Origin: a bacterium
Lineage (GTDB): Bacteria > 4484-113 > JAFGCY01
Direction of reading: 5' to 3'
Assembly (NCBI GenBank): GCA_020440605.1
Contig: JAGRNT010000002.1
Coordinates: forward strand, 62,001-126,000
Length of the DNA: 64,000 nt
Shown here: in pieces, positions 26,394 to 34,071 of the stretch
Numbering within the stretch: position 1 is the first letter of the stretch
Layout: every line of letters begins with the position of its first letter
The notes under the pieces: generated by a model
Databases searched by the model: none
What the model saw: only the letters and a program-made list of their open reading frames with translations
What the model was told of the DNA's origin: nothing
Position numbers and translations under genes: made by a program

Positions 26394-27125
26394 ATGGATC
26401 GCAAACCCTTTTACGACAGGATGCACGGCGACGGCAGCCTGGACTATGAGAAGTACCTGAACACCCAGGAACTGCTGGGCTGCCAGAAGGACTTCGACGA
26501 GTTCGTCAATGAGGACGAACTGATGTTCCAGATCGTGCACCAGAGCGAGGAGCTCTGGATGAAGCTGATCGGCTACACCCTGCTCGGCATCATCGACTGG
26601 ATGGAAGAGCGCAACACGCACCGCGTGGTGACATTGTTCAAGCGGGTGCACACCATCCAGCTGCTGATGATCGACCACCTGCCGGTGCTGGAGACGATGA
26701 GCCCGCATGAGTATCAGCCGATTCGCCTTAACCTTGGCAACGGCAGCGGGCAGGAGTCACCCGGCTTCAACAACCTGCTGAGCCTGGTCAACCCGCTGTG
26801 GGATGCCTATAAGGCGAACTACCTCGACCATTACGGCAGGACCATCGAACAGGTCTACAACTCACAGTACAGCCATGACGACTGCTACATGGTGGCGGAA
26901 TGCCTCGCGGACTATGACGAGCTGTTCCAGAAGTTCCGCTACCACCACATCCAGCTGATCCACCGCTCAATCGGGCTCGGCGCCAAGAGCCTGAAGGGCC
27001 GCAGCGTGGAGATGCTCAACCGTGGCATGGCGCAGAAGCTGTTCCCCGAGCTGTGGGAGATCCGCAACCAGATGACCGACGCCTGGGGCGGCACCTACGG
27101 CGTGGTGCGCGACAGCATCCACTGA
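26394..27125 (+). CDS. Tryptophan 2,3-dioxygenase family protein
   Basis: 243 residues. Classical members are heme enzymes that open the indole ring of L-tryptophan to N-formylkynurenine. Matching motifs are YEKYLNTQELLGCQ, FQIVHQSEELWMKLI (active-site His and substrate-binding region), RLNLGNGSGQESPGFNN and LFPELWEIRNQM. RYHHIQLIHRSIG aligns with the proximal heme-His segment. The canonical GTGGS(S)G loop after it is replaced by LGAKSLKGRSVE, and the protein is 30-40 residues shorter than usual, so substrate may differ. GAGGAG precedes the ATG. It is followed by a hairpin array and then tryptophanase-like and kynureninase-like genes. Confidence 0.9.
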   Translation: MDRKPFYDRMHGDGSLDYEKYLNTQELLGCQKDFDEFVNEDELMFQIVHQSEELWMKLIGYTLLGIIDWMEERNTHRVVTLFKRVHTIQLLMIDHLPVLETMSPHEYQPIRLNLGNGSGQESPGFNNLLSLVNPLWDAYKANYLDHYGRTIEQVYNSQYSHDDCYMVAECLADYDELFQKFRYHHIQLIHRSIGLGAKSLKGRSVEMLNRGMAQKLFPELWEIRNQMTDAWGGTYGVVRDSIH

Positions 27126-27126
27126 C

Positions 27127-27224
27127 GGAGGTCTGGCGCAAGCCAGGCGCGGAGGTCGAGCGCAAGCTCGGCTCGGAGGCCCGGAGCAATCCGGGCTATG
27201 GAGGTCAGCTTTAAAGCTGACAAC
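27127..27224 (+). repeat. Four-unit array of GGAG-hairpins with GCAA/TTAA loops
   Basis: Units start at 27127, 27151, 27175 and 27200 (24-25 bp period). Each is GGAG, a perfect 7-bp stem, a four-base loop and the complementary stem: GTCTGGC-GCAA-GCCAGGC, GTCGAGC-GCAA-GCTCGGC, GCCCGGA-GCAA-TCCGGGC, GTCAGCT-TTAA-AGCTGAC (the first two use one G:U pair). The stem sequence changes wholly while pairing is kept. The array begins one base after the dioxygenase stop codon. Confidence 0.88.
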
Positions 27225-27242
27225 TGAGTGAAGAAGGAATCA

Positions 27243-27349
27243 ACCACAAAGCTCAGGAAGTACACCAAGTTAGATAGACGAACACAAAGTTGTCATCTGA
27301 TTTCTTTGTGAACATCAAATGACTTCGAGATCCTGGTGTCCTTGGTGGT
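27243..27349. repeat. Imperfect 46-bp inverted repeat of the ACCACAAAG class
   Basis: Left arm 27243-27289 (ACCACAAAGCTCAGGAAG...CACAAAG) and right arm 27304-27349 (reverse complement ACCACCAAGGACACCAGGA...CACAAAG) flank a 14-base centre. The left arm also matches 20106-20154. The layout is like a decayed palindromic (MITE-like) element between the dioxygenase and tryptophanase-like genes. Confidence 0.65.
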
Positions 27350-27431
27350 GAAATCGAAAATTGCCAGGCTTACACTTGGCCTCCATTCCAAATCAGGACA
27401 TCACACAGATGCCTTATCTGAGGAAATTGAA

Positions 27432-28820
27432 ATGACAAATGACAATGCCTGGGACTACCTGCAGCCTGAACCCTTCTACGTCAAGAGCGTCGTGCCGATC
27501 CGCCAGATCAGCGCGCAGGAACGCCGCCGCCGCCTCGAAACGGCGAAGTACAACCTCTTCAACCTCGCCAGTGACGACGTGTTCATCGACCTGCTCACCG
27601 ACAGCGGCACCGGCGCGATGAGCCATAACCAATGGGCAGCGCTGATGCGCGGCGACGAGGCCTACGCCGGCAGCCTGAGCTTCAGGCGCCTGCGCAACTC
27701 CATCGAGGAGATCTTCGGCTTCGAGCACATCCTGCCGACCCACCAGGGACGCTCGGCCGAGCTCGTGCTGATGACGCACTTCCTCAAACACGGCGACCAT
27801 GTCCCCAACAACATCCACTTCGACACCACCGCCGCGCACGTGCAGTACCAGCAGGCGATTGATGTCAACCTGGTGCACGACAGGATCTACGACCTGCAGT
27901 CCGACCACCCCTTCAAGGGCAACATGGACACCGCGAAGCTGGAAAACTACCTGCGCGAGCACGGTGACAGGATCCCGCTCGTCTGCATGACCCTGACCTG
28001 CAACAGCGGCGGCGGCCAGCCCGTCAGCCTCGAGAACCTCAAGCGCGTCGGCGAGATCTGCCGCCAGTTCGGCAAGCCGCTGCTGATTGACAGCGCGCGC
28101 GTGATCGAGAACGCCTGGTTCATCCAGCAGCGCGAGCAGGGCTTTGCCAACTGGAGCATCGGCGCGATCCTGCGCGAGATCATGGCGCAGGCCGACGGCA
28201 TGTGGATGAGCGCCAAGAAGGACGGGCTTGTCAACATGGGCGGCTTCATCGCCGTGCGCGACCAGGAGCTGTACGAGCAGCTGCGCATGTACGAGATCCT
28301 GTTCGACGGCTTCTCCACCTACGGCGGGATGAGCGGGCGCGATATGGACGCGCTGGCCCAGGGCCTGCAGGAATGCTGCAGCCCGGACTACCTCGCCTAT
28401 CGCACCGGCCAGGTGGCACACCTCTCGGTGCTGTTGCGCGAGGCCGGGATCAGCGTGACCTGGCCTCCGGGCGGGCATGCGGTCTACGTGGACGCCATGC
28501 AGTTCTGCCCACACCTGCCCCGCGAGCAGTTCCCGGCCCAGGCGCTCAGTCTCGCGCTGTACCTCGAGGGCGGCGTGCGCTCGGTGGAAATCGGCAGCGT
28601 GCTGCGCGGCCGCGATGCGGTGACGAAGGAAGACCGCTTCGAGGGCCTGGACCTCGTACGCCTCGCAATCCCGCATCGCACCTACAGCTACACGCAACTT
28701 GAATTCGTTGCCAATACGCTGATCCGCATGAAGGCTGACCACCAGAACATCCGCGGCGTGCGCTTCGTGAAGGAAACCCCGGTGCTGCGCCACTTCACGA
28801 GCGAGTTCGAATTGATCTAG
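27432..28820 (+). CDS. Tryptophanase / tyrosine phenol-lyase family beta-eliminating lyase
   Basis: 462 residues, a PLP enzyme that splits tryptophan to indole or tyrosine to phenol, with pyruvate and ammonia. Hallmarks are PEPFYVKSVVPI, YNLFNLASDDVFIDLLTDSG, TGAMSHNQWAALM, GDEAYAGS, PTHQGRSAE, NSGGGQPVS and SAKKDGLVNMGG with Lys263 as the PLP lysine. Length is close to TnaA/Tpl (about 460). Which aromatic amino acid it uses cannot be told, though neighbours favour tryptophan. ATG at 27432 has GAGG upstream; the open frame before it covers the inverted repeat and is not coding. The stop TAG is the first base of a hairpin element. Confidence 0.95.
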   Translation: MTNDNAWDYLQPEPFYVKSVVPIRQISAQERRRRLETAKYNLFNLASDDVFIDLLTDSGTGAMSHNQWAALMRGDEAYAGSLSFRRLRNSIEEIFGFEHILPTHQGRSAELVLMTHFLKHGDHVPNNIHFDTTAAHVQYQQAIDVNLVHDRIYDLQSDHPFKGNMDTAKLENYLREHGDRIPLVCMTLTCNSGGGQPVSLENLKRVGEICRQFGKPLLIDSARVIENAWFIQQREQGFANWSIGAILREIMAQADGMWMSAKKDGLVNMGGFIAVRDQELYEQLRMYEILFDGFSTYGGMSGRDMDALAQGLQECCSPDYLAYRTGQVAHLSVLLREAGISVTWPPGGHAVYVDAMQFCPHLPREQFPAQALSLALYLEGGVRSVEIGSVLRGRDAVTKEDRFEGLDLVRLAIPHRTYSYTQLEFVANTLIRMKADHQNIRGVRFVKETPVLRHFTSEFELI

Positions 28821-28940
28821 GAGGTCAGTCCCGCCGTAGGCAGGACTGACCAAGGGTGCTGCATCCCGCGCAGCAGGATGCAGTAGCGTGCCGGTGTGTT
28901 GCTCTGTGAGCAACAGGGCCCTGTAGCTCTATGAGCTACA
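28820..28940. repeat. Four successive hairpins, the last overlapping the next gene's promoter
   Basis: Stems: 28823-28831/28843-28851 (GGTCAGTCC/GGACTGACC, in a GGAGGTC element starting at the stop codon); 28859-28866/28876-28883 (CTGCATCC/GGATGCAG); 28897-28915 (TGTTGCTC-TGT-GAGCAACA); 28922-28940 (TGTAGCTC-TAT-GAGCTACA). The last two differ by compensating changes in stem and loop and flank GGGCCC. Confidence 0.85.
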
Positions 28941-28945
28941 CACCG

Positions 28946-28957
28946 TATAATCGCCCT
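28946..28957 (+). promoter_or_regulatory. Leaderless-type -10 box (TATAAT, 6 nt before GTG)
   Basis: A perfect TATAAT (28946-28951), six bases, then GTG at 28958. It decides the start of the kynureninase-like gene, since the upstream ATG at 28931 lies inside a hairpin. Confidence 0.6.
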
Positions 28958-30115
28958 GTGAGTGAAGAACAGCGCATCTCCCCGGCAACGCACAAGCGCC
29001 ATGTTGGCAACGAAGTGTTCGACGTGCCGGCCGGTACCTACCTGCTGAACCATGCCGTCGGCTGCCTGTCAGAGCGCGCACGCCGCGCCAGCCACCTGTT
29101 CATCGGGCACTGGGCCGAGGGCGGCTGCAACTCATGGCCACTGTGGCTGCGTGAGATCGAGGCTTTCCACAAGGCGCTCAGCGGCCTGCTCGGTGGCAAT
29201 GCCAGCAACTACTGCATGCAGGCCAATCTGTCGAGCGGACTCTGCAAGCTGATGCCGGCCCTGCCCGGCAATGGCCGCAGTGTGGTGCTGCTCAGTGAAA
29301 TGGACTTCCCCTCGATGAGCTATGCCGCCCAGCAGGTGGCCCATCATCTCGGCTGGCAGCCGCGCTTCCTTGCCGACGAGCATGGCGTGACCAGCCTCGA
29401 GCGCTGGGATGCAGCACTGACCGGCGACGTGAAGCTGGCGCTGATCATGCATTCCTGCAGCAACAACAGCTACCTGAACCCCGTTGCCGAAATCTGCCGG
29501 ATCTGCCGCGAGCGCGGCATCATCTCCGTGGTTGACATCGCGCAGTCGGTAGGCGTGGTGCCGATTGACATCCCGGGCTGGGGTGCGGATTTCGTACTCG
29601 GCTGCAGCGTGAAGTGGCTCTGCGGCGGCCAGGGGGCGAGTTTCCTCTGGGCCTCGGACGAGATGCTCGGGCAATGCCAGCCGGTGGACGTCGGCTGGTG
29701 GAGCCATGAGAACCCGTTTGAGATGGACATCCACGACTTCCGTTACAACTCAAACGCCTGGCGTTTCATGGGCGGCACGCCCGTGCCGCAGCCGGCGATG
29801 ATCGCCAGTGCCGCAATCCGCTGCACACAGGCCATCGGGATGGACACGATCCGCAGCCATAACCTGGCCTTGAAGGGCATGCTGCGCAGTGCCGCACTCG
29901 CCAACGGGCATGTTGTCAACACGCCGGAGGGTGCGGATCTGGAAGGCGGCACGCTGGCGATCGGCCTGCGCAATCATGAAGCGCTGTCAGCAAAGCTGCA
30001 GCAGGCCGGAGTACACCACGACAACCGTCCGCGCTTCGGGATGCGGCTCTCGCCGCATGTCTACAACACTGAGGATGAGATCCAAAGGGTCTGCGAACTG
30101 CTCGCGGAGGGCTGA
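28958..30115 (+). CDS. Kynureninase-like PLP enzyme (aminotransferase class V fold)
   Basis: 385 residues. Kynureninase cleaves kynurenine to anthranilate and alanine. Support: VVDIAQSVGVVPIDIPGWGA (PLP-binding Asp), then VLGCSVKWLCGGQGASFLWA with the PLP Lys at residue 219, which is the kynureninase-type arrangement (gadf..gc..K.l.gGpG). FRYNSNAWRFMGGTPVP is a substrate-side segment. Other class V enzymes remain possible. The GTG at 28958 is chosen for its TATAAT six bases upstream; ATG at 28931 would add nine codons. It completes a set with the dioxygenase- and tryptophanase-like genes, but no kynurenine formamidase is present in the window. Confidence 0.88.
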   Translation: MSEEQRISPATHKRHVGNEVFDVPAGTYLLNHAVGCLSERARRASHLFIGHWAEGGCNSWPLWLREIEAFHKALSGLLGGNASNYCMQANLSSGLCKLMPALPGNGRSVVLLSEMDFPSMSYAAQQVAHHLGWQPRFLADEHGVTSLERWDAALTGDVKLALIMHSCSNNSYLNPVAEICRICRERGIISVVDIAQSVGVVPIDIPGWGADFVLGCSVKWLCGGQGASFLWASDEMLGQCQPVDVGWWSHENPFEMDIHDFRYNSNAWRFMGGTPVPQPAMIASAAIRCTQAIGMDTIRSHNLALKGMLRSAALANGHVVNTPEGADLEGGTLAIGLRNHEALSAKLQQAGVHHDNRPRFGMRLSPHVYNTEDEIQRVCELLAEG

Positions 30116-30121
30116 GCGAAT

Positions 30122-30577
30122 CTACTCAGTGCCCTGGCTGTGGTCGTATTCCTCGACCACCGTTGCCTTCTGCGCCCCATTGGACAGCAGGTCACCCTTG
30201 TTGACACGGAACAGATGCTCGAATGCGAAGCAGAGGATCAGAAAGATGCAGATGCAGGCTGCGTTGAAGGCCTTGCGCCGCACTTCGTCGTCAATCCCGG
30301 GCTTGAGGGCCTTCATGCCGAAGCCGATGTAGGCCACCAGGAGTACGATCTTCGCCAGCAGCCAGTGCTCACTCAGCACATCAAAGGGCCCCATGATGAT
30401 CAGCCCGACCGCGCTCGCCAGCAGCACCGTGTCGATGATATGCGGCAGGACCTTCGTGGTGAACTTGGCCTTCAGATCCACGCGCTGCTTGAGCAGCACG
30501 AAGCGGTAAATGAAGCCGCTGATGCTCAGGAGCGCGCAGGTGACATGCAGCAGTTTGACGGCGGAATAGGCTTCCAT
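30122..30577 (-). CDS. SirB-family integral membrane protein
   Basis: 151 residues with four hydrophobic helices (VKLLHVTCALLSISGFIYRF, IIDTVLLASAVGLIIMG, WLLAKIVLLVAYIGFGMKAL, AFNAACICIFLILCFAF). The start MEAYSAVKLLHVTCALLS and the LRRQR-like FVLLKQRVDL after helix 1 match the SirB2 family of small inner-membrane proteins; biochemical role unknown. ATG at 30577 has GGAG ten bases upstream, and an open frame before it is not hydrophobic or conserved-looking. It converges with the kynureninase-like gene, six bases between stops. Confidence 0.85.
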   Translation of the reverse strand: MEAYSAVKLLHVTCALLSISGFIYRFVLLKQRVDLKAKFTTKVLPHIIDTVLLASAVGLIIMGPFDVLSEHWLLAKIVLLVAYIGFGMKALKPGIDDEVRRKAFNAACICIFLILCFAFEHLFRVNKGDLLSNGAQKATVVEEYDHSQGTE

Positions 30578-30779
30578 GACTGACTCCGGGAGATCAGCCT
30601 GAAGCTTAGCATGCGCGGGGCTGGCGGCCAGCCAGGGTAGCGGCATCCGGCTGTGATTTGTGAAGGCCCGGTGAAGTCTGGCCATTCTGGCGAAATTTTT
30701 CCGGAAATTGCTGCGTCAATAACAGTAAAGGGTTTAAAATCAGAGTGACCCACCGGCGAATATCTAGGTGAAGGAAGTC

Positions 30780-31904
30780 ATGAGAACGACAGGGTGGAAG
30801 TCAGCAGGTCTTGCAGCGCTAATCATTTTGGTGATGGCAGCGCCGGCTTCTGCTCTTTTCGATCTGGCCCTGATTGGCAACATCCTCTTCCCGCACCACG
30901 AACAGGTGGACGGCACCGCGCTCCTGACCCATGCCTACCCCGAAGCCCTGCCCAACGACGGCCGCAGTGAATCCGAGATCCAGGTAATGCTCGTCGACGA
31001 CGGCAAGCCGCTGGCCGGTGAAACCGTCGAAGCCCGCATCACGGACGGCGGCGGCTTCCTCGCCAGCACCACGGCCGTGACCGACGAGGCCGGGATGGCC
31101 AGCTTCGGATACCGCAGCGGGATGCTGCCCACCTCGGCGAAGATCAGCTTCTCGGTTGCCCAGCATGAACTGACGAGTGAGCTCGAAATTCCGATTGCTC
31201 CCGTGACCTACCTGAACCTTGAGCTCGTGAGCCCCGAGGACTACCTGCTGTACCTGGACCGCCAGTCCAGCGCAGCCAACTACTACCGCCTGCAGATGAA
31301 CGCCTTCCCCGACCAGCTGGCCGCGGACGGCAGCAGTGTGGCGACGCTCAGCGCGAAGCTGACGCATGCCGATGGCACCCCGGCTCCCGGTGTGCCGCTC
31401 AAGGCCGTGATCCAGGCCGGTGAAGGCCAGCTGCTGATCGAGCAGGAAGCCACCGATGCCCAGGGCAACTACAGCGTGGACGTGCTCAGTGGGCGCCAGC
31501 CAGGCGTGCTGAGTGTGGCCCTGATCGAGCCCAGCACGGGCCTGAGCGAGAGCTTCAACTTCACGCTGGTGGAAAGCACCGGCGCGCACATCGAGCTCTT
31601 CTACTCCAATGAGTTCAGCAACGGCCTGGCCCGCAAGGGTGCCGTGATTCCCGCCGACGGCGTGAACGAGCTGAACCTCGTGGCCGAGGTCACCGACCTC
31701 TTCGGCCTGCCGCTCTCCGGCGTGGAGATCCGCGTGGAATTCATCGATGAGGAGAACGGCTCGATCCAGGTGATCGACCCGGTCACCGATGCCAGCGGCC
31801 GCGTGGAACTGAGCTACTTCTCCGGGACCTTCACCGGTCCGGTGCGGATCCGGGCATATGTCGCCAGCGGTCTGGACAGCGCCGGCAGCCTGCTCGGCAA
31901 CTGA
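30780..31904 (+). CDS. Exported protein with invasin-type (Big_1) Ig-like domains
   Basis: 374 residues. A signal peptide (MRTTGWKSAGLAALIILVMA, cleaved near ASA) is followed by three immunoglobulin-like beta domains (about 40-130, 165-260, 270-370). Each has the bacterial Ig/invasin pattern: an N-terminal NDGRSESEIQVMLVDDGKPL or AADGSSVATLSAKLTHADGT, a GVPL or LPLSGVEIRV strand and a TDAQGNYSVDV or TDASGRVELSY turn. Such modules usually mediate surface adhesion. No membrane anchor or lipobox seen. ATG at 30780 has AAGGAAG upstream. Confidence 0.85.
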   Translation: MRTTGWKSAGLAALIILVMAAPASALFDLALIGNILFPHHEQVDGTALLTHAYPEALPNDGRSESEIQVMLVDDGKPLAGETVEARITDGGGFLASTTAVTDEAGMASFGYRSGMLPTSAKISFSVAQHELTSELEIPIAPVTYLNLELVSPEDYLLYLDRQSSAANYYRLQMNAFPDQLAADGSSVATLSAKLTHADGTPAPGVPLKAVIQAGEGQLLIEQEATDAQGNYSVDVLSGRQPGVLSVALIEPSTGLSESFNFTLVESTGAHIELFYSNEFSNGLARKGAVIPADGVNELNLVAEVTDLFGLPLSGVEIRVEFIDEENGSIQVIDPVTDASGRVELSYFSGTFTGPVRIRAYVASGLDSAGSLLGN

Positions 31905-32020
31905 TCACTCAGCCACCTTCGCCCTTGCCCGTATAGCAGTATCGCTTGTATGCGCGCGCAGATACTCAGTCCCAAACCATTAGAACCGATGGCGGTTAAC
32001 GCACAGTAGATGCGCTTGCT
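31905..32020. other. Short convergent spacer
   Basis: Lies between two converging genes (Ig-like protein and pyrF). I see no clear terminator hairpin with T-tract and no other feature. Confidence 0.5.
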
Positions 32021-32944
32021 TCAAAATCCCAGTGCGCTGTTGAGGGCCCTGCGGTAGAAGTCCGCCGCATTGCGTACCAGCGTTTCGAAATCCTCATTGC
32101 CGCTCAGGCTTTCCACATGCGGACCGTGAAGCTGCGGGTAGATCACGCTGCGGCTGAAGTTGAACACCGCACCGTTGCCCTGCTTGTCCGTGAAGGCTCG
32201 CGCATCATCTACCTTGCCGCCCTGGGTGCCGATCCCCGGCACGAGGAACAGGGCATGCGGCGCGGCATGGCGGATTGCCTCACCGTCGTAGGGATGCGTG
32301 GCCCCGGCCACGAGACCCATGGAGCTGAAGCCGCACTCGCCGATGAATTCCTCACCCCAGAGCTCGATCTGCTCTGCCACGATCAGGTAGAGCGAGCGGT
32401 CATCCACCAGCCGGTCCTGGAAGTCCAGCGCGCTGGGGTTGGAGGTCTTGCAGAGGATGAACATCCCGCGATCCTCCGCGAGATAGGGGAAGTACGGCAG
32501 CACGCTGTCCAGCCCGAGGTATGGGTTGTGTGTCACTGCGGCGCAGGACATGGGCGCGGGAGGATCACCGGGCAGCTCGAAGTAGGCCCGGGCGTAGGCT
32601 TCCACGGTGGAGCCGATATCGCCGCGCTTGCAGTCCATGATGAAGATGCTGTCAGGGTTGTCGCGCAGCAGTTCCTCCAGCACGGCGATACCGGCGCTGC
32701 CGAACTGCTCGAAGAAGGCGATCTGCGGCTTGAAGGCGCAGGCCAGGCCCTCGCTGGCACGGATCACGATGCTGCAGAAGTCGCGCAGCACCAGCGCGCG
32801 TGCGGCAGCATCCGTGGCCTGTTCCCAGGCCGCCTTCAGTTCCGCGGGGAACTTGCCGGGATTGGGATCCAGGCCGACCACCACACGCGAGTCATTCTCG
32901 CGGATCCGCTCACTCAGTCTGTCAGCGAAGTTCACAGCAGCCAT
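32021..32944 (-). CDS. pyrF: Orotidine 5'-phosphate decarboxylase, type 2
   Basis: 307 residues. Converts OMP to UMP in the last step of de novo pyrimidine synthesis. Active-site motifs are VVVGLDPNPGKFP at the start, CAFKPQIAFFEQFG (substrate Lys), and MDCKRGDIGSTVEAYARAYF with the Asp-Lys-Asp network. LVAGATHPYDGEAIRHAAP and FLVPGIGTQGGKVDDA carry the phosphate-binding Gly loop. This length and order define the type 2 subfamily (about 270-310 residues). A TAGAAT -10 six bases before the ATG suggests its own leaderless promoter although it follows tsaB on the same strand. Confidence 0.97.
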   Translation of the reverse strand: MAAVNFADRLSERIRENDSRVVVGLDPNPGKFPAELKAAWEQATDAAARALVLRDFCSIVIRASEGLACAFKPQIAFFEQFGSAGIAVLEELLRDNPDSIFIMDCKRGDIGSTVEAYARAYFELPGDPPAPMSCAAVTHNPYLGLDSVLPYFPYLAEDRGMFILCKTSNPSALDFQDRLVDDRSLYLIVAEQIELWGEEFIGECGFSSMGLVAGATHPYDGEAIRHAAPHALFLVPGIGTQGGKVDDARAFTDKQGNGAVFNFSRSVIYPQLHGPHVESLSGNEDFETLVRNAADFYRRALNSALGF

Positions 32945-32956
32945 GTGTTAATTCTA
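32945..32956 (-). promoter_or_regulatory. Leaderless-type -10 box (TAGAAT, 6 nt before ATG)
   Basis: Minus strand TAGAAT (32951-32956), six bases, then the pyrF ATG at 32944. Confidence 0.5.
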
Positions 32957-32989
32957 CTGCCCGCCGCGGGGTGTGGATCGCGTGAAGGA

Positions 32990-33613
32990 TCAGAGGTAGC
33001 CGCGCAGGTAGACCGGCTCGGCATAGCCCTCGGGACAGGGCTCGGCGCAGGCCAGCATCGCTCCAGCCGGCAGGCGGTCCAGCCACTGCAGCCGTCCGCT
33101 GCAGCGGGCCAGCAGGTCCTGCATATGCGCCAGCGAGCGGTCATTCTGCAGCACCCCGGGCACCATGTCACTGACAACATGCTCCGCGCTGTCCAGTAGC
33201 TCAGAAAGCTGCTGCTCGTCGACAAGGCGAGTCAGCTGCCCATCACAGACGTAGTACTGCCCACGGCGGGCATCACGCACGGCCAGCGCCAGGGGATTGC
33301 CAGTGGCCAGCTGCATCGCGCGCAGGCTGTCGAACTGCGTCAGCTCCATCCCGGATGCGCTGGCCAGGCCGTTGGCAAAACTCAGGGCCACGCGGGTGCC
33401 GATGAAGGTCCCAGGCCCCTGCCCCACGAGAATCCGCTTGATCCCGCTGCCATCCTCCAGACCGGCGGCGTCCAGCAGCAGGGCGTAGAGCCCGCTCATG
33501 TCGCGTGACAGTTCGCTGCGCGGTTCAGCTACGACGCAACCCAGCTCGCCGGCGGAGTCATCCGTCAGACTGAACTGCACCCCGGGCCCGGAACTGTCCA
33601 AACAGAGGATCAT
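32990..33613 (-). CDS. tsaB: tRNA threonylcarbamoyladenosine biosynthesis protein TsaB
   Basis: 207 residues, slightly shorter than usual. TsaB is the ASKHA-fold scaffold that pairs with TsaD to make t6A at position 37 of ANN-reading tRNAs. The N-terminus MILCLDSSGPGVQFSL, then LVGQGPGTFIGTRVALSFANGL and LALAVRDARRGQYYV are the diagnostic blocks. The ATG overlaps the tsaE stop (ATGA), so both are co-translated. The C-terminal half is divergent. Confidence 0.95.
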   Translation of the reverse strand: MILCLDSSGPGVQFSLTDDSAGELGCVVAEPRSELSRDMSGLYALLLDAAGLEDGSGIKRILVGQGPGTFIGTRVALSFANGLASASGMELTQFDSLRAMQLATGNPLALAVRDARRGQYYVCDGQLTRLVDEQQLSELLDSAEHVVSDMVPGVLQNDRSLAHMQDLLARCSGRLQWLDRLPAGAMLACAEPCPEGYAEPVYLRGYL

Positions 33614-34071
33614 CCGAGCATCCCCCCGAGCACCGTTGCCACTTCATCCTCCCAGCTCAGCAGCAGCACGCGGCGATCCGCGTCGCCATTCCCCTGGCGG
33701 AATTCAATGTGCAGCCAGGGCAGGCCCAGCTGCGCGGGCAGGTCCCGTTTCGGCCATTCCACGGCGAGGATCCCTTCCGCGGTTTCCTCGATCAGGCCCA
33801 GCTCCTCAATGTCCGCTTCACCCGCCGTTCGGTAGAGGTCGGCATGCACCAACGGCAGGCGCCCGCCCTCGTAGCGTTTCATGATGTTGTAGCTCGGGCT
33901 GCGCACCACGGAGCTGATTCCCAGCCCGCGGGCCAGGCCCTGCACGAAGGTGGTCTTGCCCGTGCCGTAGTCACCGCTGAGCAGGATCAGCAGCGGACCG
34001 GCGACGATCCCGCCGATGCGCTCCGCCAGGCGCTGGGTGGCTTCGGCACTGCCTGTCTCAAGCTCCAGCAT
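33610..34071 (-). CDS. tsaE: tRNA threonylcarbamoyladenosine biosynthesis ATPase TsaE
   Basis: 153 residues. The small P-loop ATPase of the t6A complex. Walker A is SGDYGTGKTTFVQGLARGLG, followed by VVRSPSYNIMKRYEGG (switch region; SPTF.. in most homologues) and LVHADLYRTAGEADIEELGL, then ILAVEWPKRDLPAQL. Its start overlaps the pyrK stop (TGATG) and its stop overlaps tsaB, giving a tightly coupled pyrH-pyrK-tsaE-tsaB string. Confidence 0.96.
   Translation of the reverse strand: MLELETGSAEATQRLAERIGGIVAGPLLILLSGDYGTGKTTFVQGLARGLGISSVVRSPSYNIMKRYEGGRLPLVHADLYRTAGEADIEELGLIEETAEGILAVEWPKRDLPAQLGLPWLHIEFRQGNGDADRRVLLLSWEDEVATVLGGMLG

Noticed and set aside
25770-26708. 312-residue version of the tail-anchored protein
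   Set aside because: The N-terminal half is antisense to the dioxygenase gene; only the last ~150 codons look real.
27414-28913. 499-codon minus-strand frame opposite the tryptophanase-like gene
   Set aside because: Same length as the real gene but composed of Val/Ala/His/Leu repeats; plus strand has all family motifs.
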